Origin: Uloborus plumipes | Taxonomy: Eukaryota; Arthropoda; Arachnida; Araneae; Uloboridae | NCBI GenBank assembly: GCA_038373865.1 | Contig: JAXGGA010003453.1 | Coordinates: 1-64,000, forward strand | DNA: 64,000 nucleotides | Direction: 5' to 3' | Part shown: positions 33,544-44,624 of the stretch, piece by piece | Position numbering within the stretch: position 1 is the first letter of the stretch | Layout: each line of letters starts with the position of its first letter | Translations under genes and position numbers: made by a program | Notes under the pieces: generated by a model | What the model saw: only the letters and a program-made list of their open reading frames with translations | Database searches by the model: none | What the model was told of the DNA's origin: nothing

Positions 33544-33874
33544 GGCGTATACCAAATCAAATGACGAATATCGTGTTAAAAGCACGAAAATGAAACGTCT
33601 TCCTTGCACTTGAATATAACGTAATATTCCACGCTCTAATGCACTGAAAACAAACGTATTTCTAGAAACCTAAATATAACCTATCATTCCAAGTTCAAAA
33701 CTGGGACAAAAAAAGGTGGTCAACACCAGATTTCAACGTGTCATATTACCATCGATCGATGAGACACATAGACGTTGACAACACGTGCTGCGAGAACGTG
33801 TTTTGAACGTGCCGGCTGGTGCGCTCTGTACGTGTTGCAGAACGTGTTTTGAACGCCTTTGTGCTGCTTGGGTA
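33544..33874 (-). mobile_element. Leader of minisatellite-bearing element, copy B
   Basis: Read from 33874 on the minus strand it begins CCCAAGCAGCACAAAGGCGT and contains AACACGTTCT twice, ATATTACGTTATATTCAAGT and AACACGATATTCGTC before the array. This parallels the leader of copy A. It interrupts the EnSpm-like transposase relic at its border near 33874. Confidence 0.45.
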
Positions 33875-34770
33875 GGTTCTAATAAATGTTTTGAAACATT
33901 TTCTTTCAGAGTATTTCTAAGTCTGAATTTTAAATCATCTGTCAACCCCAGAAAAAGGCATCAATGTCAAAAAGTAGACTCGCATTTATAGTGTTCATCT
34001 TCCTCATCCACCATCCTTATACTGAAGAGAACATATTCACTAATATTATCTCAGTAAAGTCAACATCAGAGAAACAAATCCTGTTTTTATAAACTATACA
34101 ATTTTTAAAACATTTGTTGCAACTGGAATAGCCAGTATGGCTTTTGATGCACAAATACAAAAGCTCGAGCAGGTGCATCACAAATTCTACCCTTGAGATT
34201 GACAGCTTGTTTTAGCATTGATAAGTATACCATTAGCAATTAGATTTTTCATTTCATTAACAAAATCACTCAAAAAGTCATTGGGATCTTTCGATTTATT
34301 TTGCGGGTGAAATAAACCAATAGGAAATACAGAAGGGAAGTTTAATGAATAACTCAATGACTCCAAAATTGGCCATAACTGTGGCTGTTGGATCTTTTTG
34401 ATACATGATGACCATCAACATTGATAAGCAGTTCAATTTTTGAACGAAAAGCTACTAGCAACATTTATTACATTACTCTTTATAGCATTTTCAATACCAA
34501 AATGATGATAGATACCAGATGCTGCACTTTTAATTGCAGCAGATCTACGAAATTGCCAATTCTTCTTGCAAATCGAGAGATTTTTTACACACTTAGTTTT
34601 GACAATTATTAGATAGGTCTACAACACAAGGATCACTGGCAGAACTTTCTGATAGATTTGCAGAATGAGAATAGGACTCATTACTATAACTGTAATTAAT
34701 ACAATCCTGCTTAGATATACTGCTAGACGTAGACGGTTGATCAACCATAACTACATCTATAAAGCAGTAA
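33875..34770 (-). pseudogene. EnSpm/CACTA-like transposase relic
   Basis: The minus strand holds ordered fragments in shifting frames: KKNWQFRRSAAIKSAASGIY with HHFGIENAI; ELLINVDGHHVSK; QLWPILESLSY; GLFHPQNKSKDPNDFLSDFV and NEMKNLIANGI; ICDAPARAF; IKSHTGYSSCNKC; and LTDDLKFRLRNTLKEN at the 33.9-kb end. The series YxHFGhxxxh, hDG...SKSxxxQhWPIL, CDAPARAF and SHTGYxxCxxC is the pattern I associate with animal EnSpm/CACTA-type transposases. At least four frameshifts and several stops make it dead. The serine-rich stretch at 34740-34620 would be the protein's N-terminal side. Its 3' continuation is cut off by the minisatellite-bearing element. The family name is less certain than its identity as a transposase relic. 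Confidence 0.55.
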
Positions 34771-34989
34771 GTTTACAAAGTTAAAGGTGTATTGCATAAC
34801 TACATCTTTAACAGGTTGTTTAACTTTTTTGTAAGTTCTTCAATGCAATCATTTTTTGATTTTCAGTATGGTTGTACATATGAATTACAAATACAGTGTC
34901 CAAGAATTATCTTTTCAACTTTGAAATTTAATAACTTTTGAAATGAAAAAGATATTCACATTCTGTGTTCTGCAGTTATTAGTGCAACT

Positions 34990-35572
34990 CCTAAAGTTTT
35001 TATTATGCTTAGGTTATCACCTCTCTAACAAAATAAAAACTTTACTTTTACTTCTAAAGCTTTTGTGTATCACGTGTGGTGCACATGTAGAAGTGCTAAC
35101 CCCAAAAGGCAAAATGAGACCACACCAAACGTTATTCTTTGGGCTGTCTCTTTCCATCTCTAGTATTTCATATGGAGTTTTTGAACCCCAAATTTGAACA
35201 TTATGACGATTTATGTGGCCACAGACAGAAATATTAGTAAAATACTCCTTTTGCAAGAACCTTCATTGTCACTGATGTGGTGCAATATCTCTATGGCACA
35301 CTCCGCCCGTTTTAGTCTGTCGGTAGCTAACAATGCCTGCAACAACTGTACCTTATAGGCATAGAGATGCAACGGTTTGTGCAGCACCTTGTGGACAGTT
35401 GATCTATGTATTTGTAATTGTGTAGCAGCTGAACGAACTGATTTCTTTGGAATGAACTGGAATATTCGCGAACCCACTCAGCAGTTGCATCACTTGTGCT
35501 GAGTCGTCCTGCTCCTTCTTATGTAACACTGAGCGCTGAGCCTGAAGTCATGAAGCTGGCGTGCGATGCACG
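34990..35572 (-). pseudogene. Tc-like (DUF4817-type) transposase, middle part
   Basis: The minus strand reads GRLSTSDATAEWVRE, then FQFIPKKSVRSAATQLQIHR, STVHKVLHKPLHLYAYKVQL, LQALLATDRLKRAECAIEIL and HHISDNEG. After a frame change comes CGHINRHNVQIWGSKTPYEI then LEMERDSPKNNVWCGL. This is the helix-turn-helix, LHxYxYKhQLhQAL linker and start of the DDE domain of a Tc1/mariner-like family common in arthropods (HTH annotated as DUF4817). After VWCGL the sequence passes straight into the terminal repeat, so the second and third catalytic residues are missing. The N-terminus is at 43818-43961, displaced by the hAT insertion. Confidence 0.75.
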
Positions 35573-35904
35573 GATGGGGGCAGGGTCGGACTGGGAATGA
35601 AATTCGGCGCGGGCATCCAGAGAAAACAGGCGCCTCTCCAATTATATTAATTAAAAATGACATTCGTTATTAATTAATTTTTAATTAATTTCAAGAAGCA
35701 TAATTAGTTATTAAAATATTTCATAATTTATACATTAAGCTGAATAATTAATAGCATGGACTAATCAACTAGTTATTAAAAATAAATAATCTAAAAATGA
35801 ATTTAAATAAAAACCTAATATTTTTAAAATTCAATACAGAGCATTATTTTCAACAAATATATTTCTTAAAAATAATTAATTTTATTTTTCCTTGAATAAT
35901 AACA

Positions 35905-36185
35905 ATGTTTTTTTTTTTTTTTTTTTTGTCTTTGCGATTTGTTGGATGTTATCGTCATAAAGGTTTACAAGTGATGGCAATACACCAATTTCTCTCAGGT
36001 TCGCGCTTATTGCTGGCCACTCAAAGATATGACAAGGTGTAAGCTGTGTATCTGGGTCTGGGCAATTACAACAGTTTCTGTACACCCTTCTATCCTCTCC
36101 GTCAATCTTCATGCCTCTGTGATGGCCGGTTCTCAGCCTGGTTATAGTTTTTGTTATTGATCGATTTGTATTTATTTCACAAAGC
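35905..36185 (-). mobile_element. Non-LTR retrotransposon 3' fragment with poly-A
   Basis: The minus strand encodes INTNRSITKTITRLRTGHHR, GMKIDGEDRRVYRNCCNCPD and PDTQLTPCHIFEWPAISANL before running into a poly-A (T20 at 35908-35927 on the plus strand). The CxxC...HIFxCP arrangement is the C-terminal zinc-knuckle-like region of LINE ORF2 proteins. Here the last cysteine is W (TGG). LINEs reverse-transcribe their own RNA and are often 5'-truncated, as this ~280-bp piece is. The adenine tail marks its 3' end. It is a dead insertion inside the hAT element. Confidence 0.7.
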
Positions 36186-38345
36186 TAATAACATTGATCA
36201 GGGACTTGTAAAGCATTTTTTTCTAAATTTTATTAAGCGACTTTAATATAAATTGCTAACTTACTTGTATCATATATAAAACTGACTAATTGTTTTACTG
36301 TTAGCGTTTAAAGATGGATAAATAAGCTCGTACACAACAGTTTTCTCGCAATTTCCCTAGGAAATGAATTTTGAAAGCGAAACTTAATTTTTATTACGTT
36401 CATTAAAAGTAATTGAAAAGAAACTTTATTAAGTTCATTATTAGCAAGTAATCAGCACCTATTTAAGATGTTTACTTTTTTTAGTTTTTCACTGTCTTTT
36501 TTTTTTTAATCATTGATCGCTAATCTTTTACAAAGGAGAGCCTACGTATCCCCTTGTCCCTCCTTTTAAGTTCATAGTAAACTCTAATTCAATATTGAAA
36601 AGGGAAGTAAAACTGCTTACAATTTTGGAACTTACACTCCGAGTCATCTTCAATGGCGGATTTGCCATGTCATAAATGTCGCAAGTGCTTGGAGCACCCA
36701 TGATCGTAGTGGCCCCAAAGGAAAAAAAAATGCATTAGATAAATGTTTTACATTGTCCTGTGATAGACAAAGATTCCCTCAAAAAAGAATTGCGACGGGC
36801 CCGCAAGCCTGTAATTCCTCCACTAGTCATCTTGTAGATCACTGAAAATCGTGGCACATCTTAACCAAACATTATTCGACAAAAAAATTAAGCTTTGACC
36901 TAAGAATGATCAATATTGTTATTGGAGAGCAATATGTCTACTATTGAAAAAAATTTGGGGGGGATTTAACTTAAATTGGAGAATATAATTTTGACGCTAT
37001 GACATGGAACGAAAAAGGAAACTCAAATATTTTATTTATCTTGATCAAATATATTCCAGTTATGTAATAATTGCCATGTTGATATCTCTGATAGAAATAG
37101 TTGCTTTTTATTATGTTATTCGCATCGGTACCCAGGCACACATTAAAACTCGGTGAGACTTTAAAAGTACTAAAAGTATTACATAGAAATTTTGAATCTC
37201 GAAAGGTGAAATAACAACTGAAATTACCAAGAAAGAAATAAAAGATGACTTAATAACCTCTATAGGCAGATCGTATTGGGTAAATAAGGAGAAAAATGTG
37301 TTACTAATTTGCATAGTAGTCAAGGGCGTTTATAAAGGGAGGGGCAGGGGCCAGGGCCCCTCCTAAAATCAAGAAGTAAAAGAAAAAGCATAATTTGATT
37401 GGCGTTCGTTTAAAAAATTGAGTTTTAAGCTCCAAAGCTACAGGGAAAAGCAGCCGAAATAGAAGTGTCCAGCAAGTTTTAATATCTTCATTAGTGGTGA
37501 AATGAAAAAATGCATTCTCTCTAGTGCCGGATTTTTAAGTGGAAATTCGAAGCCTGTGTTCTGGGTGGACATTTCAGTGGGCAACAAGTTTAAGTGTGAC
37601 TCAAAACACGGGATCAAAAGGGGATCATGACTCTCCTGACGGGGCCAAAGAGTTTCTAAAATCTCACTTTTAGATCTTTAGTTCTGGAAAAATTTCCAGG
37701 TGAGAGGACTTGATTCCCTCCGCTCTCCAATGTCACAAAAGAAAACTAAAGATTGTAAATTTCCGTAGCAGTGCTCCTTACCCGCCTCTTCTCTAATAAT
37801 TTGATCAGCAATCTCTCAAATCCGGTCACTTTTTAACGTTTTTAAAGATAATTTGCAATTGTGTTTTTAGGTAGGGGACAGGGGCGACAAATAAGGGGGG
37901 CAAGAGGGACGGTTACACTCCCAAATATTTCCCGCAGAATAATAAAAAACAGGGACATTCAATTTATATTTTCCACAAATCAATGATGGGTGTGTGAACT
38001 GTGAACGCGATATAGGTTTTTATTCCATCAAACTCTATAATTTAAATGCAAAAAGATTGAAACTCATTCTCTTGATGCGCGCAAAATAAATTTAAAAACT
38101 TTGTCAATTTTTAAAAAAAGCTGATGGAACTCGAAACTTTTTCCTCTAGATTATTTCAAAGAGAAAGGAATCGGAAACATGTGTTTTCTAACTCTTACAT
38201 AAGCACAACAGAACAAGAAAGGATTTTACTGTTTGACTGGATATTGATGAAAAGCAAAATTTTCTCTTGTTCTTGTCTCCAAGCATTGTAGATTAAAACC
38301 AAAAGTTAAAAACTAATTTCTACCATGCTGACAATAGCTTATAGC
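36186..38345. other. Gene-free interior of the 8.2-kb hAT
   Basis: No gene recognised. hAT-end-like words (AATGGCGGATTTGCC at 36651; AAGGGCGTTTATAAAGGGAG at 37323) suggest further decayed MITEs, but I could not pair them. Confidence 0.4.
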
Positions 38346-38392
38346 TTTTCTTGTAACGAGCTATAGCAGTGTTATAGCTCGTTACAAGAAAA
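38346..38392. repeat. Perfect 20-bp inverted repeat, 7-base loop
   Basis: TTTTCTTGTAACGAGCTATA (38346-38365), loop GCAGTGT, exact complement 38373-38392. It has no T-run or gene context that would make it a terminator. It may be the centre of a MITE. Confidence 0.85.
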
Positions 38393-38593
38393 TTAAATCT
38401 TTGGACATAAAAACTTAAAGTGTTTTAATTATTCTAATTTTTCTTAATATAAAATTATTTTTAAGACCTCTTTATGCCAACCAATAGGTATTTTATTTCA
38501 TACTGAGGTATTTTATCTTTAAAAATCTCGCCCCCTCAAATAAAATGGTGAAATGCCGTCCCTGGTAGGAGAGCTCTTGAATGTCTCAATAAA

Positions 38594-39189
38594 AAGTTGT
38601 CACTATATTTACATAGTTACCAAAAAATGTATTTTTAAATTGAAAAATATTTAGGTCTGCCGGGATTACCTTGAAGTTTCAAGTTTTTTAGTGAAAACGA
38701 TGATTAAAAAAATGTATAAATAATGTGTAAAGCAAAATAATTATTTGAGTGGAAAATGGACCAATCTCGCTATTTCAAAGCGCTGTACTTCAATGTTTTT
38801 TACTATCAATATAATAATAAAAATTATTCTGCAGAATGAGTAAATATTCTAAAAATATGACTGACTAGCGAAAATGTGAGGTTTTTCATAACTATTTCTG
38901 GTAACCTAAAAGTTAAATTTTAGCTGAAATGCATTTTTTATCGATAGAGTGCTCTTTAAGTACTCCATTTTTGCACTTAAGTAATTATTTTGGCTTTACG
39001 CATAATTTATACATAAAAAAAATCGTCGTTTTTACGAAAAACCTTGAAACTTCAAGTTAATCCCGGCGGACCTAAATATTTTTCACTTTCAAAACAAATC
39101 TTTTTGGTAACTATGTGAATACAGTGACAACTTTTTATCAACTTGAAATTTTGAATTTCCAAAAAAAAAAAAAATCGTGATACACCCTA
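38594..39189. mobile_element. Long-terminal-repeat element, TAGGGTGTATCAC end
   Basis: Right arm 38965-39189 ends in the complement of TAGGGTGTATCACGATTTTT. The left arm 38594-38765 is its partner (ATAAAAAGTTGTCACTATAT, CATAGTTACCAAAAA, AAATATTTAGGTCYGCCGGG, ACCTTGAARTTTCAAG). The left outermost ~40 bp are lost. The words GGAAATTCAAAATTTCAAGT and AAATATTTAGGT link it to the foldback element at 10609. Confidence 0.65.
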
Positions 39190-40302
39190 ATGTACATACG
39201 ACTTAGAATTAATTGTACTTTTGAACACAAATCGTTGTAGTTTTTGAATTAAATTGACAAGATTAGAATAAGTATATCAACTAGTTTTAATATCTCGACA
39301 GCGGACATTAGTTACGATCTGCGACTGTCATTTGATATCTTAGTGGAAGAATCATATTGCGGTATCTCATAATATGACCTAAATTAAAACGTTCGCTAAA
39401 CCATTCACCGAAATGCTTCCCTTTTACTTACATTTCTTCCAAAACGAAAAACATATTCATTTGAATTAAATAGGAAATTAAAAGTAAAACGTAATCATTT
39501 TTTTTACCTTTTTGATGAAGAAAAGAGCAACTTACATAAGATCCAAGGACAGGAAATCCACGTCCAAAATGCATGACGGAGAGAAGTTTGGCGTGGATGC
39601 CAAGGGATGATCCAAGGGGGGGGGGCATGGGGATCATGACCCCTCTCTTAAGCAGCTAAATATAGCCTAAAACTGCATTTTAGGGGCTTATAGTTAAAAA
39701 AACCGCCAAATACCCGCGTTTTAGCACGAAACTTGCACTGCGAGACTGCGACATCTCCCCCCTTTCCGAAAATGACCACCTCCTGAATCAGAAGCTGGAT
39801 TCGCCCTTGGTGGATGCAGAGGTTACGACGGGAAAAACTTCCCTTTTCTTTCAACGAAAACGCCTTTCGTTCGTCCGCATGCCCTAAAGTTCCCGCTAAA
39901 TATTTTCACCCCCAGACCGAAGCCGGTTACACTATAAAACCTGATGAGACAGTCCCTTTACCCCCAGGAGATGTCTTTTCCTTTCTTCAATCAGTCGTCC
40001 TCGTCCAGTCTTATATTCTTTATACTCTCATTGCAATGGCTTCTTCGATTGCAGAAATTTCGCACATTCACACGAATAAATCATGTCCTGCATTTTTTGC
40101 GTTTTTTCTTAATACTATAAAAAGTATCAATGAACGAATGTGAAATCCTTCGCCTTAGAATGTTAGAATTAAGGTAGTTAAATAATCCAAATATGTTTTG
40201 TTTTTGGTAAAAATCTCGTATTCTAACGTTACTCCAATGTTAATGTTAATGTATGGTATTAGCTTGTTCTTAGCGAACAAGAGAAAATTTAACATCTGAT
40301 AT

Positions 40303-40341
40303 GCAAAAAAAAAAAAAAAATAAATAAATAAATAAATAAAA
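40303..40341. repeat. A-run and (AAAT)n microsatellite
   Basis: Seventeen A residues followed by TAAA repeats. Confidence 0.9.
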
Positions 40342-41740
40342 ACTATTCAGTGGGGAAAAAATTCTATCCTTTGCGGGGGAGGGACTGCCCCAGTGTTTCT
40401 TTCATGTATCTCTCGGGGGGGGGGGGCACTGCCCTCCCAGAGAAAGTCAACTACCCCCCCCTCCCCGAAAGAAAACTCAGCTTGTTTCAAAAAATAAATT
40501 AATTACAGTAAGAAGAGTAAAAAAATAAGCAATTAAATGTTTAACAAATAAATATGAAAGTATTAACGAAAATTTTAAAACATACATCATGGGGATGGGG
40601 GGGGGGGGCATCAAAGGTAGCCTTCAATTGAACTCTAGAATGTCAATTTTGGGAAACTACCGGGGGGATTTGAACCCCTTCTTTTTCGCTTGAAGTTATT
40701 AAAAATCGCCTACAGTTTTTTTCGGGGGGGGGGGGGACTTTCAGAGAGAGTGCTGAGCTGCATCAATTTTCATAATGTTATAAAAGATAGTGTACAAATG
40801 CGTTTTTAGGATATCAATTTTTCAAATATCAAACTCCATCCGTTTACACAGCGTCGTCAAAGGTATGGCTTGAAATCGATTAATCATTACTTCAATTTCG
40901 AAAATGTTTTTGAAGAGAATATCAAATCGCATTCCTTTTCCTCTACTATTATCAAAGATTGTCGACGATTGAATTTTATAAATAAAATTATAAAGTTTTC
41001 GAGGGGGGGGGGTGCATCGAGACCCAATTCTTGTCTATTTTTTCTCAAACATGGCTTGTAATTGCATTTTCTGGTATTTCAATTTTAGAAAATTCTGGGA
41101 GGACAGTCTGTGGACCCGTTCCCTTTCCTTAACGTCTAAAATTGGTTTACTATTGGGCTTCCAGGACTTAAATTTCGAAAATTTTAAGAAGGAAAATCCT
41201 AAATCCATCCTTTTCTCCAATTAATCAAAATGCACCAAAACTGCCTTTCAAGATTTCAATTTCAAAAACCTTTCCACGGTACCACAATCTTCAATTTCGT
41301 TCAATTTCATTTTCCTGGGATTCCCCCTGCCAAACCCTGTCCATTTCTCTAATGTCACCAGAGATGACCAGCAATTGTGGTATTAGTCTATCAATTTCAG
41401 AAACATTCTGGGAACCTCCTCTCCTCTAAATCTAAAATTGACCTACAATTGCGTATCTAGAGCTTAAGTTTCGAACTGCATCTCTTACATAACTTCATCA
41501 AAGATCGTATGTATTTGCGCATTTAGGGCTTCAATTTGAAAATTTTCCTTTAAGAGTGCTTCCAAATTCCCCCGACTCTTGTTAAATTTCTTTAAAAAAT
41601 TCGTTTAGGACTTTAATTTCGAAAGTTTGCGAGGGAAAAAATCCTTTTACGCCCAGGATTTGATTAATCTTATTTCTATTTCTCTTCGTTTTTAAAACAT
41701 GATCCATTCTATGCGTGCTCTTCATTCATTTGAGTAATAA
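40342..41740. repeat. Decayed tandem repeat tract with poly-G and poly-C runs
   Basis: The phrase CTTCAATTTCGAAAATTTT or a close variant recurs at about 40892, 41071, 41164, 41254, 41387, 41460, 41527 and 41610. It is usually followed by TGGGAGGA and a CCC/TCCTTTTCC block. Poly-G runs lie at about 40415, 40597, 40727 and 41003. Spacing is irregular (70-180 bp), as in an old satellite or minisatellite. Open frames here are incidental. Confidence 0.5.
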
Positions 41741-42839
41741 TCATTTTCTAATTTCAGAAACTGAATACACTCTTTGTTTCACAGCAAAGATCTATGCAAC
41801 TATGTGCTAAAAAAAATTGAGGGTCACCAAAACCTCATATCGCTCCCCACCCTTGTCAAGTATATTTGACTTCACGATAGACGACAGCATTGTTTCATTA
41901 TGAATTATAATGGTCTCAGTTTTTCTATCTTTTGCCCTTTTATGGGAACGGAATAAGGAAATTATTTAAGGAAATTAAGTTTTTAAACCTGACCAGGGAG
42001 CACATGGGGATTTATTTAGGGAAGGGTCAAGCCAATTATTAAGGCAAATTTACGAATTAATAATTCAAAATGTTAAAGTTTTTATTGAGAGAAGGTGGTT
42101 TTCAATTTATTTCGGAGGGGAGAGAGGTGGTCCACATCCACTCACTTGTCAACTACGGATTTTAGCTTTTGGTTTTGTGGGAGGTTATTATCAAAAAAAA
42201 GGGGGGGGGGTGCAATTTTAGTGCTCAAATGAGGGTTGGGCAAATTTATCGAAAAAAGTCCCCGAAATGCAATTTTAGGCCAGCCCTATAATACTTTCAC
42301 TCCGGATTCTCCAAGTGCCCCCCCCAGGAGAAAAATGTCTGAAAGAAACACTGGACTGCCCTCCTGCCAAATCCTCTATTTGGTTCCATCTAGTCAACCA
42401 TACAATTTCAGCCATTGGCGAAATCAATTTTAACTATTTGGGGGCCCTTAAAAAGCAGCGGGGCATAGTCAGTAATCAGGCTCTGTAGACCAGGCCTCTC
42501 GGGCCTTTCTTTAAATCAGGTCGTGGGTGTAAAAACATGCTGCGTTTAGTTACAGTTGGTAATTTCTAAAACCAATCTTTTCGTGTTTTCGATTTTAGTC
42601 TGTTTTTGGGCCCTATGATCCTATGGCATCACCTTCAAAAAAAAGTCACACATTGTTTCCTTGGTCAGGTTAGGGGGCCCCAGATGTTTTTTACTTGAAT
42701 GCAGATAAAGATTCAGCCGAAACTGTGGTCAATAAATAGCGCGTCGAAAGTTCGGGAAAACTTGGGTCGGACGAAGCAAGGCCCCTTTCGTTTTTTTATT
42801 TTATTTTATTTTTTTATTTTTACAGCTTGAAACAGTTTT
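41741..42839. other. Gene-free stretch inside the hAT
   Basis: Nothing beyond low-complexity sequence and short G/C runs is recognised. Confidence 0.4.
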
Positions 42840-43600
42840 AGCGTTTTAAGTACAGTGAGCGCCTTAGGGGCCGAAGCTTGAAGCAATATTGGGGTTTTAC
42901 GTACGGAGAGCCCATAGGTGCCTTTGGTCGGTGAGAACCCCTTGAAGCTTTGGAAGCGCCTCCTCACGGGCGCCGAAGTTTAAAGCAGTATTTGCGTTTT
43001 AAGAAAGGCGAGTGACTAGGCGCCTTCGGTAGGGGAAAAGGGTACGCCCTCGGCGCGCCCCTTGAAGCTTCGGAAGCGCCTCCTCAGGGGCGTCGAAGCT
43101 TAAAGCAGTATTTGCGTTTTAAAAAAGGCGAGTGACTAGGCGACATCGGTCGGGGAAAAGGGGGCGCCCCTTGAAGCTTTGAAATCGCTTCCTCAGGGGC
43201 GCCGAAGCTTAAAGCAGTATTTGCGTTTTAAGAAAGGCGAGTGACTAAGGCGACATCGGTGGGGAGAAGGGGGCGCCATAGACGCGCCCTTGAAGCTTTG
43301 GAAGCGCCGAAGCTTGAAGTAGTATATGCGTTAAAAGAAAGGCGAGTGACTAGGCGACATCGGTCATCGGTCCTTGAGAAGGGGGAAATTTCGGCACGCG
43401 CCCCTGGAAACTTTGAAGGCTCCCCCCCCCCAGGGGCGCCGAAGCTTGAAGCAGCATTGGCGTTTTTCGTACGGAGAGCGCATAGGCGCCTTCGGTCGGT
43501 GAGAAGGGGGCGCCGAAGCTTGAAGCAGTATTGGCGTTTTAAGTATAGAGAGCACCTATAGACGCCCCTTGAAGCTTTGAAAGCGCCCCCTCAGGTGTCC
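42840..43600. repeat. GC-rich minisatellite, ~110-bp unit, about seven copies
   Basis: Units share GGGCGCCGAAGCTTAAAGCA, GTATTTGCGTTTTAA, GAAAGGCGAGTGACTAGGCG, ACATCGGTCGGGGAAAAGGG and CCCCTTGAAGCTTTGGAAGC. Starts lie near 42872, 42975, 43085, 43201, 43311, 43437 and 43508. It stands out from its AT-rich surroundings. The open frame at 43241-43561 is a by-product of the repeat. Confidence 0.88.
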
Positions 43601-43817
43601 TTGACTTGTTTAGGGAAACGTCTGGTCGTCTGGAGCAAGGCGACAAAAAGAAAAAAAAAATCAATGGTTTTCAACAAACAAAAATTAATACAGGAAAAAA
43701 GTTTGAAGTAAAAAAAAAAAAAAAAAAACGACGACGACTGTCGATCGGCGCTTTTTAGAGCGGCGCACCGGGCATTTGCCCAAATGCCCACATGGCCAGT
43801 CCGACCCTGGATGGGGG

Positions 43818-43961
43818 TCTGGATGGTGGCGCCTTATCAAAACTTGTCCAGAAATTGCGTTGAAATAGTGTGTGCAATTTTCTCTCAATGTACCATGCCA
43901 CACATTGAGATTTCTCCTGCTGGGTCCACATGTGTGGGGGAAATGAAAAAGGCTGAAAGTG
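43818..43961 (-). pseudogene. Tc-like (DUF4817-type) transposase, N-terminal part
   Basis: The minus strand opens with MWTQQEKSQCVAWYIERKLH, then TLFQRNFWTSFDKAPPSRPP, and breaks at the hAT border. This is the first helix of the HTH that begins DUF4817-like transposases. The continuation is on the far side of the hAT (35572 downward). There the frame resumes within the GATGGGGG duplication, so the two pieces are one gene split by a single insertion. A putative MITE lies immediately upstream. Confidence 0.65.
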
Positions 43962-44456
43962 CCAAAATTCAAAAAATCGATTCTTTGCATGAAATGTGTT
44001 GTAAACGACATTGCCAATAACCTAGAGAAAGTCCAAAGTGAATGAAAAATTCCTATTAGTTTTCTAGAGCCAAAGGAGCAGCACCGTGAAAGCGCCCGCT
44101 GTGGGAAAGGCTGAAAGTGCCATCAGCCATGATGAATGTTCCATTTTCTACCGAAATAAAACTTTAATGAATAAAACCTTTACGTGTAATGAGCGCTGGA
44201 CTTTCAGCCTTTTAACTAAAAAGGTGTGGCACTTACAGCGTTTCCCAAAAAAAGATTTGGTGACACTTTCAGCTTTTCACGTGCAAAATCAAGTTATATA
44301 TGTACAATTAAAAAAAAAAAAATCTCGAGAAACAAAAATAAAAATACATTTTGTATTTTTAATGAATTTTATACAATTTTAAAGGATAAAGTAAAGTTTT
44401 GGGAAGTTTTTATTGAATACTGAAAATTTTACTTTGTGGCACTTTCAGCCTTTTCC
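43939..44456. mobile_element. MITE with GGCTGAAAGTGCC termini
   Basis: Left GAAAAAGGCTGAAAGTGCCA (about 43945) and right complement GGAAAAGGCTGAAAGTGCCA (about 44455). Internal copies of GGCTGAAAGTG occur at about 44109, 44204 and 44266 in one or the other orientation. Its left border overlaps the first codons of the Tc-like transposase piece. Confidence 0.5.
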
Positions 44457-44624
44457 ATTTTCATTGCACGCATGCTCAGTTGCAACTGGCTAGCCTAAAC
44501 AGAATAAAAACTTTATGAGTTGCACTAACAGCTGCAGGACACAGAATGTGAATATCTTTTTTATTTCAAAAGTTATTAAGTTTAAAAGTTGTAAGGAAAA
44601 TTCTTGGACAACTAGTATATGGGT

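Larger units (their letters stand above)
35581..43809. mobile_element. 8.2-kb hAT-type element with perfect 8-bp duplication
   Basis: Both ends read CAGGGTCGGACTGG inward and are flanked by GATGGGGG (35573-35580, 43810-43817). These are the hallmarks of a hAT insertion. Next to both ends lie GGCGC-rich blocks. I see no hAT transposase inside. The interior is non-coding, with a LINE tail, a long-repeat element, decayed tandem repeats and a GC-rich minisatellite. It splits the Tc-like transposase gene. Confidence 0.9.
34892..44616 (-). mobile_element. Tc-like element with ~130-bp terminal repeats, split by a hAT
   Basis: Left end TGTCCAAGAATTATCTTTTC (34898) and right complement TGTCCAAGAATTTTCCTTAC (44609) continue with matching AAAAGATATTCACATTCTGT, TGCAGYTRTTAGTGCAACTC and AAAGTTTTTATT over about 130 bp. 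TA occurs at both borders within a few bases. Without the 8.2-kb hAT inside it is about 1.5 kb. It carries pieces of a minus-strand transposase on both sides of the hAT. Confidence 0.75.

Noticed and set aside
32976..33564. 146-194-residue frames across minisatellite B
   Set aside because: Same repeat artefact as in array A.
38346..38392. Perfect hairpin as a transcription terminator
   Set aside because: No gene precedes it and intrinsic terminators are not expected here; kept only as an inverted repeat.
39600..40140. Frame 39814-40143 as a gene
   Set aside because: No domain, and it lies among poly-G/poly-C-rich decayed repeats inside a hAT element.
43241..43561. 106-residue arginine-rich frame
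   Set aside because: It is produced by the GC-rich minisatellite and has no domain.
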